A stretch of DNA of 64,000 nucleotides, taken from Bog-473 sp963721585 (GTDB taxonomy: Bacteria; Actinomycetota; Acidimicrobiia; Acidimicrobiales; RAAP-2). This document shows, in pieces, positions 8,652 through 17,412 of this stretch (positions are counted from its first letter, which is position 1; every line of letters begins with the position of its first letter). The stretch covers positions 1 to 64,000 of the forward strand of contig CAVRJN010000009.1 in the NCBI GenBank assembly GCA_963721585.1. The letters are read 5' to 3'. Below the pieces are notes generated by a model. It was not told the DNA's origin. It saw only the letters and a program-made list of their open reading frames with translations, and did no database searches. Made by a program: the position numbers and the translations under genes.

Positions 8652-9446
8652 TCAGGCGAACAGTCGCTCGGATCCTCTTGCCACCCGCAGCAGCCACGCC
8701 CGCTCCTCGCCTTCGAAGCCCTCGGCGACACGCGCTGCTGCGACGACGCGTACCCAGGCGTCGAGATGCTCGTCGGTGAGACCGCGCCGCGCCTGGCCCT
8801 CGCGGCGGACGACGCGCAAGAACCGCCCCACCGGGCCTGTTTCGCGCAGGCCCCACAGGACCAGGGTGCGGGCCAGGTCCGCCGCCGACGGCCCCGCTGC
8901 CACCGTGACCCAGTCGATGACGACCCAGCCGTCGGGTCCGACCAGCACGTTGCGTGGATGGAGGTCGAAGTGGCAGACGCCGCGCCCGCCGTCATCGAGC
9001 GCGCCGAGCAGGGTCAGCAGATCCCTGCGCAACGCGGCCTCCGGCACGCCCGCCTCGACTTCTTGGATCAGCCGCGGCACCAATTCCGGCAACCCCACGA
9101 CCGTCGTGTCGTTGCAGTGCTGCTGCAGCGCGACGAATTGGCCGGCGAGGGCGTCGACCTCCGCCGGGCTCGCTTCCGCGAGCACCTGCAGCAGCGCCGG
9201 GCCGTCGATCCGGTCCAGGATCACGCCGCCGCGGCCGTCGACCGTGACCGTGCCCCGCTGCCGGGAGACGGGCAGCCCGGCATCGGCCAAGGCCGTTAGC
9301 ATGGTCGCCTCGAAGGCGGACAGGCCGTTCCACTCGGGCCGGTCCAACTTGAGCACCTGTCCGTTGCCGTAGGCGAAGACCTCGGCCGTGCGACCCTCGG
9401 CCAGGAGTTCCACGGCGCTCGTCGGCTCAGTCCCGCAGGCGCGCAC
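8652..9446 (-). CDS. Aminoglycoside phosphotransferase (APH) family kinase
   Basis: 264 residues with the APH/choline-kinase-like fold signature: a nucleotide loop LAEGRTAEVFAYGNGQVLKL near residue 15, the catalytic loop CHFDLHPRNVL near residue 162, and the metal-binding VIDWVTV near 177. Members phosphorylate small hydroxylated substrates. This one has no strong sign of being a resistance enzyme and could act on a metabolite. It is convergent with the gene ending at 8480 (171 bp between them, nothing distinctive seen) and divergent from the gene starting at 9748. Confidence 0.75.
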   Translation of the reverse strand: MRACGTEPTSAVELLAEGRTAEVFAYGNGQVLKLDRPEWNGLSAFEATMLTALADAGLPVSRQRGTVTVDGRGGVILDRIDGPALLQVLAEASPAEVDALAGQFVALQQHCNDTTVVGLPELVPRLIQEVEAGVPEAALRRDLLTLLGALDDGGRGVCHFDLHPRNVLVGPDGWVVIDWVTVAAGPSAADLARTLVLWGLRETGPVGRFLRVVRREGQARRGLTDEHLDAWVRVVAAARVAEGFEGEERAWLLRVARGSERLFA

Positions 9447-9537
9447 GCAGCGCTGCGCCGCGCTCGAAAGCCTCGCGATTTCCCAGGTGGAGCCGGTCGA
9501 TCTTCGCCGGGCGGAGCACCTCGGCCCTCCCCGGCGA

Positions 9538-9578
9538 AGTGTATATACCCACTAGACTAGCTAGTGGGTATATACACT
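9538..9578. promoter_or_regulatory. Perfect 18-bp inverted repeat, candidate operator
   Basis: Two 18-base arms (9538-9555 and 9561-9578) are exact reverse complements around a 5-base spacer. The core reads TATACCCACTAG and CTAGTGGGTATA. It is strikingly AT-rich against its surroundings and lies in the 301-bp divergent gap between an APH-type kinase and a secreted protein. There is no T-run on either side, so a regulator-binding site is more likely than a terminator. The ACCC/GGGT arms recall CsoR-type operators, but no copper gene is near. Confidence 0.6.
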
Positions 9579-9747
9579 CGAAAACCATTCCCGGGCTCAC
9601 ACCGGCGGGCGTCGGGGAGCCGACCCGAAACCGGCCGCCGCCCCGGAGCACCGAAGGAAAGTCACGCGGCCAACCGTTCCAGGGCATGGCTTCAGTCTGC
9701 CCGTCGCACCCTCTCGTGACCGTGTTCGGGGCCACCGCCCTCCTAAC

Positions 9748-11265
9748 GTGGGGCGCTTGCCCGACCGTCGTTCCGAACGCCGTCGACCCGCACTCCTCGC
9801 CGCCTGCGGCCTGCTGGCCGCTTCGCTCGTCTGGAGCGCCGCCCCGCACGCCTCGACAACGGCAGGTGCGGCAGCGGCATCGGGCCCCTCCCGCGCCGTG
9901 GCGATCGCCGCCACGCCCGACGGCGACGGCTACTGGGTCGCCTCGTCGACCGGTGGCGTCTATCCCTTCGGCGACGCCCACTCCTACGGGAGCATGAGCG
10001 GGACTGTGCTCAATGCGCCCGTCGTCGGTATGGCGGCCACGCCGTCGGGACAGGGGTACTGGCTGGTGGCCTCCGATGGCGGCGTCTTCAGTTACGGCAA
10101 TGCGTCGTTCTTCGGGTCGACGGGCGGTATACGTCTCAACGCGCCCATTGTCGGCATGGCGGCCACGCCGTCGGGGAACGGCTACTGGCTGGTGGCCTCC
10201 GACGGAGGCGTCTTCAGTTACGGCGACGCGTCCTTTCACGGCTCGACCGGCTCCATCCGCCTCAACGGGCCGATGGTCGGCATGACGGCCACGGCGTCGG
10301 GGAACGGCTACTGGTTGGTGGCCTCTGACGGCGGCATCTTCAGTTACGGCGACGCGTCCTTTCACGGCTCGACCGGCTCCGTCCGCCTGAACCAGCCGAT
10401 GGTCGGCATGACTTCCACGCCGTCGGGGAACGGTTACTGGCTCGTCGCCGCCGACGGAGGCATCTTCAGCTACGGCGACGCGTCCTTCCACGGCTCGACC
10501 GGGTCCATCCGCCTCAACGAGCCCATCGACGGCATGGCCTTGGGCCCGGGTGGCGGTGGGTACTGGCTCGTGGCGGCCGACGGCGGCCTGTTCAACTTCG
10601 GCTCGGCCGCCTTTGACGGATCGGCCACGGGCGACATCAATCCGCTCCTGGTGAATCAGCTGGCTGCGACCGGTAGCGCGCAACAGGTCCTGATCGTCGA
10701 CGCGCCGAGCGCCGGCAGCACGACGGCCACCCTCACCGCCTACGAGAACGACGGCGCCGGGTGGTACCAGGTCTTCGGCGCCATGCCGGCCGTCGACGGG
10801 GCCAACGGTTGGCTGCCCGGGCCGAGCCGGACCGAGGGTGACGACACCACGCCTGAAGGCATGTACGCCATCGGCTCCACGATGTACGGGACGAACTCGG
10901 ACCCCGGGACACAGTTCCCCTATCACCAGCTGGCGTGCGGCGACTGGTGGGATGAGGACTCCGCCAGCCCGACCTACAACACGTTCCAGCACGTGGCCTG
11001 CGGTACGACGCCGCCCTACGCCGACGAATCGGAGGCGCTCTGGACGGAAGGCAACGCCTACCCGTCCATGGCGGTCATCGACTACAACTCGCCGCCGACC
11101 GGACCCCTCGGGTCGGGCATCTTCCTCCATGCCGACACCGGGTCCCCGACCGCAGGCTGTGTCTCCCTGCCGCTGAACGATCTCGACGCCGTGCTCGACT
11201 GGCTAAACCCGGCGCTGCGCCCCGTCATCGTCATGGGGCCCGATTCGGTCATTCGCTCGTTCTGA
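9748..11265 (+). CDS. Secreted repeat protein with C-terminal L,D-transpeptidase-like domain
   Basis: 505 residues. Residues ~12-45 form a signal peptide or lipid-free export signal (LLAACGLLAASLVWSAAPHA). Residues ~48-300 hold about seven repeats of ~35-42 residues with the core GYWLVASDGGVFSYGDASFHGSTG-like pattern, which probably folds as a propeller or solenoid. The C-terminal ~180 residues end with SGIFLHADTGSPTAGCVSLP, which resembles the His...Gly-Cys active site of YkuD/ErfK-type enzymes. A role in the cell envelope is inferred. The GTG at 9748 is the first start before the signal peptide. A hairpin covers its stop codon. Confidence 0.78.
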   Translation: MGRLPDRRSERRRPALLAACGLLAASLVWSAAPHASTTAGAAAASGPSRAVAIAATPDGDGYWVASSTGGVYPFGDAHSYGSMSGTVLNAPVVGMAATPSGQGYWLVASDGGVFSYGNASFFGSTGGIRLNAPIVGMAATPSGNGYWLVASDGGVFSYGDASFHGSTGSIRLNGPMVGMTATASGNGYWLVASDGGIFSYGDASFHGSTGSVRLNQPMVGMTSTPSGNGYWLVAADGGIFSYGDASFHGSTGSIRLNEPIDGMALGPGGGGYWLVAADGGLFNFGSAAFDGSATGDINPLLVNQLAATGSAQQVLIVDAPSAGSTTATLTAYENDGAGWYQVFGAMPAVDGANGWLPGPSRTEGDDTTPEGMYAIGSTMYGTNSDPGTQFPYHQLACGDWWDEDSASPTYNTFQHVACGTTPPYADESEALWTEGNAYPSMAVIDYNSPPTGPLGSGIFLHADTGSPTAGCVSLPLNDLDAVLDWLNPALRPVIVMGPDSVIRSF

Positions 11266-11274
11266 ACGAGCGAA
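11252..11274. terminator. Hairpin between convergent genes, candidate bidirectional terminator
   Basis: TTCGCTCGTT and AACGAGCGAA are exact reverse complements separated by three bases. The hairpin covers the stop codon at 11263-11265 and lies just before the hemL stop at 11279, where two transcripts meet. There is no U-run, as is common in high-GC actinobacteria. Confidence 0.55.
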
Positions 11275-11278
11275 CCGA

Positions 11279-12576
11279 TCACCGGCTGACTTCGGCCGCC
11301 GCTTCCCCCGCTGCCTCGACGACGCGCGCCAGAACGCCCTCGTCGTGGGCCATCCCGGGGAACATCACCTCGTAGGCGCCCGGCGCCAGCGCGACACCGC
11401 GGCGGAGCATGGCGTGGAAGAAGCGCGCGGTACGTGTCGCCCGCCGCCAGCGCGCGCGCGCCCCTCGTAATCGAAGGGCGAAGTGATGGGCGCGGCATCG
11501 GCCTCCGCCACGAAAAGCCCGACCAACGGACCCACGACCGGTGCCACGACGGCCAGGCCACCGCCGACCACCGCCGACTCGAGGTCCTTGGCGAACAGCG
11601 CGACGCGCGCGGCCAGCGCGTCGTAGTCGGCCGGCTGCACGTGGCCCAGCACCGCCAGTCCCGCCGCCGTGGCGAGTGGGTTTCCCGACAACGTGCCCGC
11701 TTGATAGACGGGGCCGCCGGGCGCCAGCTCGGCCATGACATCGCGCCGGCCGCCGAAGGCGCCAACGGGGAGCCCGCCGCCGATCACCTTGCCGAAGCAC
11801 CAGAGGTCGGGCGTGACGCCGGACCAGCCGGTAGCTCCCGCCGGCCCGAGCCGGAAGCCGGTGATGACCTCGTCGAAGATGAGGAGCGCGCCGCTCGCGC
11901 GACAGGCGTCGCGTAGTCCCTCGAGAAAGCCGGGCAGCGGCGGCACGAGATTCATGTTGGCGGCCACCGGCTCGACGATCACGCAGGCCACCCGCTCGTC
12001 GAGCTCGGGGACCACGTTGTAGGGAGCGACCTCTGTATCGGCCACCGCACCCGCCGATACACCCGCAGAACCGGGCAGACCGAGCATCGCCACGCCGCTC
12101 CCGCCACCCGCCAGCAAACCGTCGGAGTGGCCGTGATAACAGCCGTCGAACTTGATGACGCGGTCGCGCCCGGTCACGCCGCGCGCGAGACGCACGGCGC
12201 TCATGGCGGCTTCGGTTCCGGACGAGACGAGGCGCACCTGCTCGCAACCGGGGACCCGCGCGCAGATCGCCTCGGCCAGCAGGACCTCGCCGGGCGTGGG
12301 CGCGCCGAACGTCGTGCCGCGCGCCGCCGCTGTCGTCACGGCGGCGGTGACCAGCGGGTGCGCATGGCCCAGCAGCACGGCTCCGTAGGACTGCACCATG
12401 TCGAGGTAGCGGTTCCCCTCGGCGTCGACGACGAAGGCGCCGTCACCCGAGACAACCGTGTACGGCGTCCCCCCGACGGAGGCGAAGGAGCGGACCGGAG
12501 AGTCCACGCCGCCGGGTATGACGTCGCGGGCCCGCGCGAACCAAGCCTCGTTCGACGCCGGCGACGGCTCAGCCAC
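11279..12576 (-). CDS. hemL: Glutamate-1-semialdehyde 2,1-aminomutase (two apparent +1 frameshifts near the 3' end)
   Basis: PLP enzyme that turns glutamate-1-semialdehyde into 5-aminolevulinate, the second step of the C5 haem pathway begun by hemA. The first frame shows YHGHSDG, the cofactor site LLIFDEVITGFR, the PLP lysine in CFGKVIGGGLPVGAFGG and YQAGTLSGNP. After SPFDYEG the frame breaks. One base later it continues ARALAAGDTYRA, and one more base later FFHAMLRRGVALAPGAYE through a normal C-terminus ending at 11279. Removing one G in the run at 11461-11464 and one base near 11421-11430 restores a standard 431-residue enzyme. It overlaps hemB by 8 bp. Confidence 0.93.
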
Positions 12577-13582
12577 CGAGTGCCTCGGCCACCTCGGTGG
12601 CGAAGTAGGTCAGGATGAAGTCCGCCCCGGCCCGCTTGAGCACGGTCAGCTGCTCGAGCGCCACCGCCGGCCCGTCGATCCAGCCGGCAGCCGCCGCGGC
12701 CCTGACCATCGCGAACTCCCCGCTCACGTGGTATGCGGCCAGGGGCACAGGGACTTGGGCTCGCACGGTGGCCAGCACGTCAAGTGACGTCATGGCGGGC
12801 TTGACCATGATCATGTCGGCGCCCTCGGCCACGTCCTGTTGAATTTCGGCCAGTGCCTCGCGCCCGTTGCGCGGGTCCTGCTGGTAGGCCCGGCGGTCAC
12901 CGCCCCCGGCGATGGTGACGTCGACAGCATCCCGGAAGGGGCCGTAGAGAGCGGACGCGTACTTCGACGCGTAGGCGAGGATGGCGACCCGGTCGTGCCC
13001 GCCACCGTCGAGCGCGGCGCGGATGGCGGCCACCTGGCCGTCCATCATGCCGCTGGGCGCCACCACGTCAGCCCCGGCATCGGCCTGGGCCTGGGCGATG
13101 CGCTGGTAGAGCTCGAGCGTCGGGTCGTTGAGCACCTCGCCGCTCGGGCCGAGGATGCCGCAGTGGCCGTGATCGGTGTATTCGTCGAGGCAGAGGTCGG
13201 CCATGAGGACGAGCTCGTCACCGACCGCATCGCGCACAGCGCGCAGCGCGACCTGTACGACGCCCTGCGAATCCCACGCCCCACTCCCCTGCGCGTCCTT
13301 GCGGGCCGGGACGCCGAACAGGATGAGCCCGGGCACGCCGAGTGAGACGAGGCGCTTGGCCTCGACCACGAGCGAGTCGAGCGAGTGCTGTACCTCACCG
13401 GGCATGGACGCGATCGGAACCGGCTCAGCCGTCCCTTCCCGTACGAAGAGCGGCGCCACCAGGTCGTCGGGACCGAGGCGGGCCTCGGCGACCAGCCGCC
13501 GCAGCGCGGCCGTGCGCCGGAGCCGCCGCAAGCGCCGGACGGGAAAGCCGCCCGCAACGGGCATCGACATCGCCTCGGCCAT
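12569..13582 (-). CDS. hemB: Delta-aminolevulinic acid dehydratase (porphobilinogen synthase)
   Basis: Condenses two 5-aminolevulinates to porphobilinogen; 337 residues, normal length. The zinc/metal and active-site region is seen as DLCLDEYTDHGHCGIL. The two Schiff-base lysines lie in AYASKYASALYGPFRDA and MIMVKPAMTSLDV. An ATG at 13582 follows the cobA-hemD stop by 9 bp. It is part of the hem run rex-hemA-hemC-cobA/hemD-hemB-hemL. Confidence 0.97.
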   Translation of the reverse strand: MAEAMSMPVAGGFPVRRLRRLRRTAALRRLVAEARLGPDDLVAPLFVREGTAEPVPIASMPGEVQHSLDSLVVEAKRLVSLGVPGLILFGVPARKDAQGSGAWDSQGVVQVALRAVRDAVGDELVLMADLCLDEYTDHGHCGILGPSGEVLNDPTLELYQRIAQAQADAGADVVAPSGMMDGQVAAIRAALDGGGHDRVAILAYASKYASALYGPFRDAVDVTIAGGGDRRAYQQDPRNGREALAEIQQDVAEGADMIMVKPAMTSLDVLATVRAQVPVPLAAYHVSGEFAMVRAAAAAGWIDGPAVALEQLTVLKRAGADFILTYFATEVAEALGG

Positions 13583-13591
13583 CCGTCCAGC

Positions 13592-15109
13592 CTACGGGCC
13601 GTGCTCCGGACCGGCGGCCAGGGCGTCGATCAGCTCGTCGACGATGCCTTGGGCCGAGGCATCCCGGGCCTCGCGCACGCCGTCGAGTCCGGCCGCCCGG
13701 GCCGCCGCCGCCGTCGTCGCTCCGATGCACACGACGTGCGGCGGCGTCAGCTCCCGGCCGGGCGCGTCGCGCAGCGCCAAAAACGCCTGCACGGCCGAGG
13801 GCGCGGTGAACGTCACGGCGTCGGCCGCTGCCACCCGCTCGAGCAGTGCCGGCTCGGGGGCCGGCAGCGGGACGGTCCGATACGCCTCGACGCGGCGCAC
13901 GTCCCAGCCCAACGGGGCAAGCCCGTCGGGAATGGTTCCGGGGGCGAGATCCGCCGCGGGGAACAGCACCAGGCGGGAACCGCCGGCCGCCACTTCCGGG
14001 AAGGCAACGACGAGCCCACGGGCGCTGTGTTCGGCTGGCACGAGGTCGGGTTCGACGCCGGCCCGCCGCAGCGCGTCGGCCGTCGCCGGTCCGACCGCGG
14101 CAACGCGCGTCGAGCCGAGGTCGCGCGCGTCACGCAGCGCGCCCATAAAGCGCTCCACTCCAGTGACCGAGGTCAGCGCGACCCACGCGTGGTCCCGCAC
14201 GGCGGCCGCGGCCGCGCGCAGCGCGGCACCCCCGTCCGCCGGGTCGGCCTGACGGGTCAGCGGCAACTCGAGTGCGGTGGCGCCCGCCCGCGCGAGCACA
14301 TCGACCAGGCCCCGGGCGCGCTCGCCGCTGCGCGTCACGACCACCGTCCGGCCCGCCAGGGGACCTTCCGCGCCGGCGCCGGCGCCGGCGCCAGGCGGGC
14401 CGAGGGCAGCCACCGCTCCGACGACGATGACGGCGGGCGGGCCCAGATCCACATCGGCCAGGCCCGCCAGCGTCGTGCGCGCGGTGCGCTGGGACGCGGT
14501 CGTCCCGCGTGCGATCACCGCGACCGCGGTGTCGGGCGCCAGCCCACCCTGCACCAAGGCGGCGGCGATGGCCGCCCGATTCGTCATACCCATGAGGATC
14601 ACCAGCGTCCCGCCGACGCGGGCCAACGCTGCCCAATCGTGCGCGCTCGTCCCGTCCGGCTCGCCGACCCGGCCCGTGACGACAGTGACCGACGCAGCGA
14701 CGCCACGCTGGGTGACCGGGATGCCGGCAGCGGCGGGGACCCCGAAGGCGGAGCTCACCCCGGGGACCACCTCCCAGGTGAGGCCCGCCTGGGCCAGTGC
14801 CTCCACCTCCTCGCCGCCACGGCCGAAGAGGAACGGGTCGCCACCCTTCAGGCGCACCACGACGGTCGACGTCCTTCCGTGCTCCACCAACAGCCGGGCG
14901 ATCTCGTCTTGACGGCGGGCTCCGCCGGCCGGCGTGTCGGAGTCCTTGCCCACGTCGATGACGAGCGCCGACGGGGGCACCAGCTCGAGGATGGCCGGGC
15001 TGACCAGGCGGTCGTGCAGCACGACGTCGGCGCGCGCCAGCAGCGCGGCGCCCCGCCGGGTGAGCAGGCCGGGGTCGCCCGGGCCGGCACCGACCAGGTA
15101 CACCGTCAC
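13592..15109 (-). CDS. cobA-hemD: Fused uroporphyrinogen-III C-methyltransferase / uroporphyrinogen-III synthase
   Basis: 505 residues with two enzymes. Residues 1-~245 are a SAM-dependent tetrapyrrole methylase (SUMT): it starts VTVYLVGAGPGDPGLLTRRG and has VVRLKGGDPFLFGRGGEE and a PAAAGIPVTQRGVA-type core. Residues ~265-500 match HemD (VVVTRSGERARGLVDVLARAG at its start, then AVGPATADALRRAG and VTFTAPSAVQAFLA). The chosen GTG overlaps the hemC stop. An Ala/Gly linker separates the domains. The fusion supplies both uroporphyrinogen III and its methylated branch to sirohaem or cobalamin. Confidence 0.93.
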   Translation of the reverse strand: MTVYLVGAGPGDPGLLTRRGAALLARADVVLHDRLVSPAILELVPPSALVIDVGKDSDTPAGGARRQDEIARLLVEHGRTSTVVVRLKGGDPFLFGRGGEEVEALAQAGLTWEVVPGVSSAFGVPAAAGIPVTQRGVAASVTVVTGRVGEPDGTSAHDWAALARVGGTLVILMGMTNRAAIAAALVQGGLAPDTAVAVIARGTTASQRTARTTLAGLADVDLGPPAVIVVGAVAALGPPGAGAGAGAEGPLAGRTVVVTRSGERARGLVDVLARAGATALELPLTRQADPADGGAALRAAAAAVRDHAWVALTSVTGVERFMGALRDARDLGSTRVAAVGPATADALRRAGVEPDLVPAEHSARGLVVAFPEVAAGGSRLVLFPAADLAPGTIPDGLAPLGWDVRRVEAYRTVPLPAPEPALLERVAAADAVTFTAPSAVQAFLALRDAPGRELTPPHVVCIGATTAAAARAAGLDGVREARDASAQGIVDELIDALAAGPEHGP

Positions 15110-16032
15110 GGCAAGGCGTCCAACCACCCGTCGAAGCCGTCGATGGCCGCCCCGCCACCTTCGACGAGGGCGCGTGCCACCGCCGCGCCCACCGCTTCCG
15201 GGTCGTCCCCCACCCGGGTCATACGGATCACGATGTGCCCGTCCCCGCTGGCCAGGACGCCTGAGACCTGGAGCCCGATCCCGGTCTCGCCCGGCTCGGC
15301 GAACGCGCCGACCGGGAGCGTGCAGTTCCCGCCCAGGGCCGCCAGCACCGCGCGCTCGGACCGCAGGGCCCGGTGGCTCGGTTCGTGGTCGATGGCCGCG
15401 AGGAGCCCCCTCGTGCCGGCGTCGTCCGCCCGGCACTGCACCGCGATGGCGCCTTGGCCCGCTTGCGGCAGCACATCGACGGGATCGAGCACGTCGCGCA
15501 CCTTGCCCAGCCAGCCGAGGCGCTCCATGGCGGCGACGGCGACGACGACCGCCGAGACGCTCCCCTCTTCGGCCAACCCGACGCGCCGGGCCATGTTCCC
15601 CCTCAGGTCGGCGAACACGAGATCGGGTCTCAACGCGGCCAGCTGGGCTCGCCGCCGCGCCGACCCGGTGGCCACCAGACCGCCTGCCGGCAGGCCGGCC
15701 AAGGTGGCGCCTACGAGCGCGTCGCGCGGGTCGGCGCGCCGTGGCACAGCGCCGAGTACCAGTCCCTCCGGCATGACCGAGGGCATGTCCTTGGCCGAGT
15801 GCACGGCAGCGTCGGCCCGCCCGTCGGCCACGGCCGCCTCCACCTCGGTGACGAACACACCCTGACCCCCGATCTGGTCGAGCGGTGAGGTCTCGTCCCG
15901 GTCACCCTGGGTGCGGACTACGAGGGGCTCGACGTCGAGACCGCGGTGGGCCTGGCGCAGCAGCTCGGAGACCAGTTCGGCCTGGCGCAGGGCCAGCGGC
16001 GAGCCGCGGGTGGCCAGGAGGAGGGTTCCCAT
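15106..16032 (-). CDS. hemC: Porphobilinogen deaminase (hydroxymethylbilane synthase)
   Basis: Polymerises four porphobilinogens to hydroxymethylbilane; 308 residues. Seen are LLLATRGSPLALRQ at the start, VHSAKDMP, ATGSARRRAQL, the RGNMARRVG region and the dipyrromethane-cofactor Cys in GGNCTLPVGAFA. I chose the ATG at 16032 because the family begins there; the frame upstream is not conserved. It overlaps the next gene by 4 bp. Confidence 0.96.
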   Translation of the reverse strand: MGTLLLATRGSPLALRQAELVSELLRQAHRGLDVEPLVVRTQGDRDETSPLDQIGGQGVFVTEVEAAVADGRADAAVHSAKDMPSVMPEGLVLGAVPRRADPRDALVGATLAGLPAGGLVATGSARRRAQLAALRPDLVFADLRGNMARRVGLAEEGSVSAVVVAVAAMERLGWLGKVRDVLDPVDVLPQAGQGAIAVQCRADDAGTRGLLAAIDHEPSHRALRSERAVLAALGGNCTLPVGAFAEPGETGIGLQVSGVLASGDGHIVIRMTRVGDDPEAVGAAVARALVEGGGAAIDGFDGWLDALP

Positions 16033-16057
16033 GGGTCCGACTATCCCATGGCCGCGA

Positions 16058-17333
16058 CTACAGGTCGAAGAGGATGCGCAGCGCCTCGACGAGCCGTTCG
16101 CCACGGGGTGTCCCCGCCGTCTCCTTCAAGAGCATCGTCGGCTCGTGGAGCATTTTGGCCAGGGCTGCCCGCGTGGCGGCGTCCACGTGGTCCCACTCCT
16201 CCTCGCTCAGGTCGGCCAGCTGTGCCCGGTGCCGCTCCAGCTCGGCGACGCGGAGCGTCTCGAGACGGGAGCGCAGCGACGCGATCACGGGGGCGGCGCC
16301 GCGCTGGCGGCTGGCGCTGCGATAGCGGTCGACCTCGGCGGACACGATGGCGCGGGCAGCCACCGACTCCTCCTGACGGTCACCCAGAGCACGGGCGACC
16401 GAGGCGCTCAAGGTGTCCATGTCGAGCAGCCTGACGGCCTCGAGCGCGGCCACGGCAGGATCGACATTGCGCGGCACCCCGAGGTCGACCACGAGGAGCG
16501 GGCCGGTGACGCCGGCAAAGTCCGCCGCACTCAGCACGTGGGACTGGGCGGCGACGGCCGTCAGGACGACATCCGCGTCGGCCAGCTCACCGGCCACACG
16601 CTCGAGGGGTGCCGCCCGCATTTCGAACGACCCGGTCGCGGCCTGGCGCACCAGGTCACGCGCCCGTGCGGCGGAGCGGTTGACCACGACGACCCGTTGG
16701 GGCGCGTCGGCCGGCGCGATGTCCGAAAGGGCACGACACACGCCGAGGCCCATGTCGCCCGCCCCGACCACGACGACGCGGGCGCCGCGCAATCCGGCCT
16801 GGTCCTCGCCTCGGGCGACGGTCACAGCGGCGTAGGCGAACGACGTGGTGCCCTTGCTGATGCCGGTCTCGGTGCGCACCCGCTTGCCCGTCTGCAGCGC
16901 GTGCCGGAAGAGCGCGTTGAGAACGGGTCCCGAGGTGCCCTCCTCCTGGGCCCGCTCGAAGGCCCGGCGGACCTGTCCGACCACCTCGGTCTCTCCCGTC
17001 ACCACCGATTCGAGTCCCGAGGTCACCGAGAAGAGGTGGGAGGTCACGTCGTCGTCGAAGCGCACGGTGGCGTGCGCGGACAGTTCCTCCACGGAGCGGT
17101 GGGAGTGCTCGGACAGGACGTCGTAGATCTCCGCCACGGCGTCGTGGAAGCGGTCGACCACGGCGTACACCTCGGTGCGCAGGCAGGTCGAGAGCACGAC
17201 CGCCTCCTGGACGTTGCGGCGGTGGTCCAGCGCGGCTGAGCGTCTTGTGCAGGTCGTCGTCGGAGACGGCCGCCGCCTCGAGCAATGGCAGCGGGGCCTG
17301 CGTGTGCTGGAGACCTATGACGACGACGGACAC
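16058..17333 (-). CDS. hemA: Glutamyl-tRNA reductase (apparent +1 frameshift near the N-terminus)
   Basis: First enzyme of the C5 pathway; reduces glutamyl-tRNA to glutamate-1-semialdehyde with NADPH. The start MSVVVIGLQHTQAPLPLLE lies in one frame, and the active-site VVLSTCLRTEVYAVV lies one base later. Removing one base around 17233-17236 gives DDDLHKTLSALDHRRNVQEA, which is a normal family sequence, and a protein of 424 residues. Further motifs are GETEVVGQVRRAFE, VVVVGAGDMGLGVCRAL (NADPH site) and VVDLGVPRNVDP. It follows rex by 79 bp. Confidence 0.94.
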
Positions 17334-17412
17334 TCAGTTCCTTCCTGCATCTGCTCACCAGTGTGCCGGTCCTGATCTACAGCTTGCCAGTCGCCGGCCG
17401 ACCCTGGGGTCT

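Noticed and set aside
8652..9446. Antibiotic-resistance aminoglycoside kinase
   Set aside because: Only general APH-fold motifs are present; the family includes many metabolic kinases, and there is no resistance context.
9427..11130. 567-codon minus-strand frame opposite the repeat/L,D-transpeptidase gene
   Set aside because: Its internal repeats mirror the repeats of the plus-strand gene. No signal or motif of its own.
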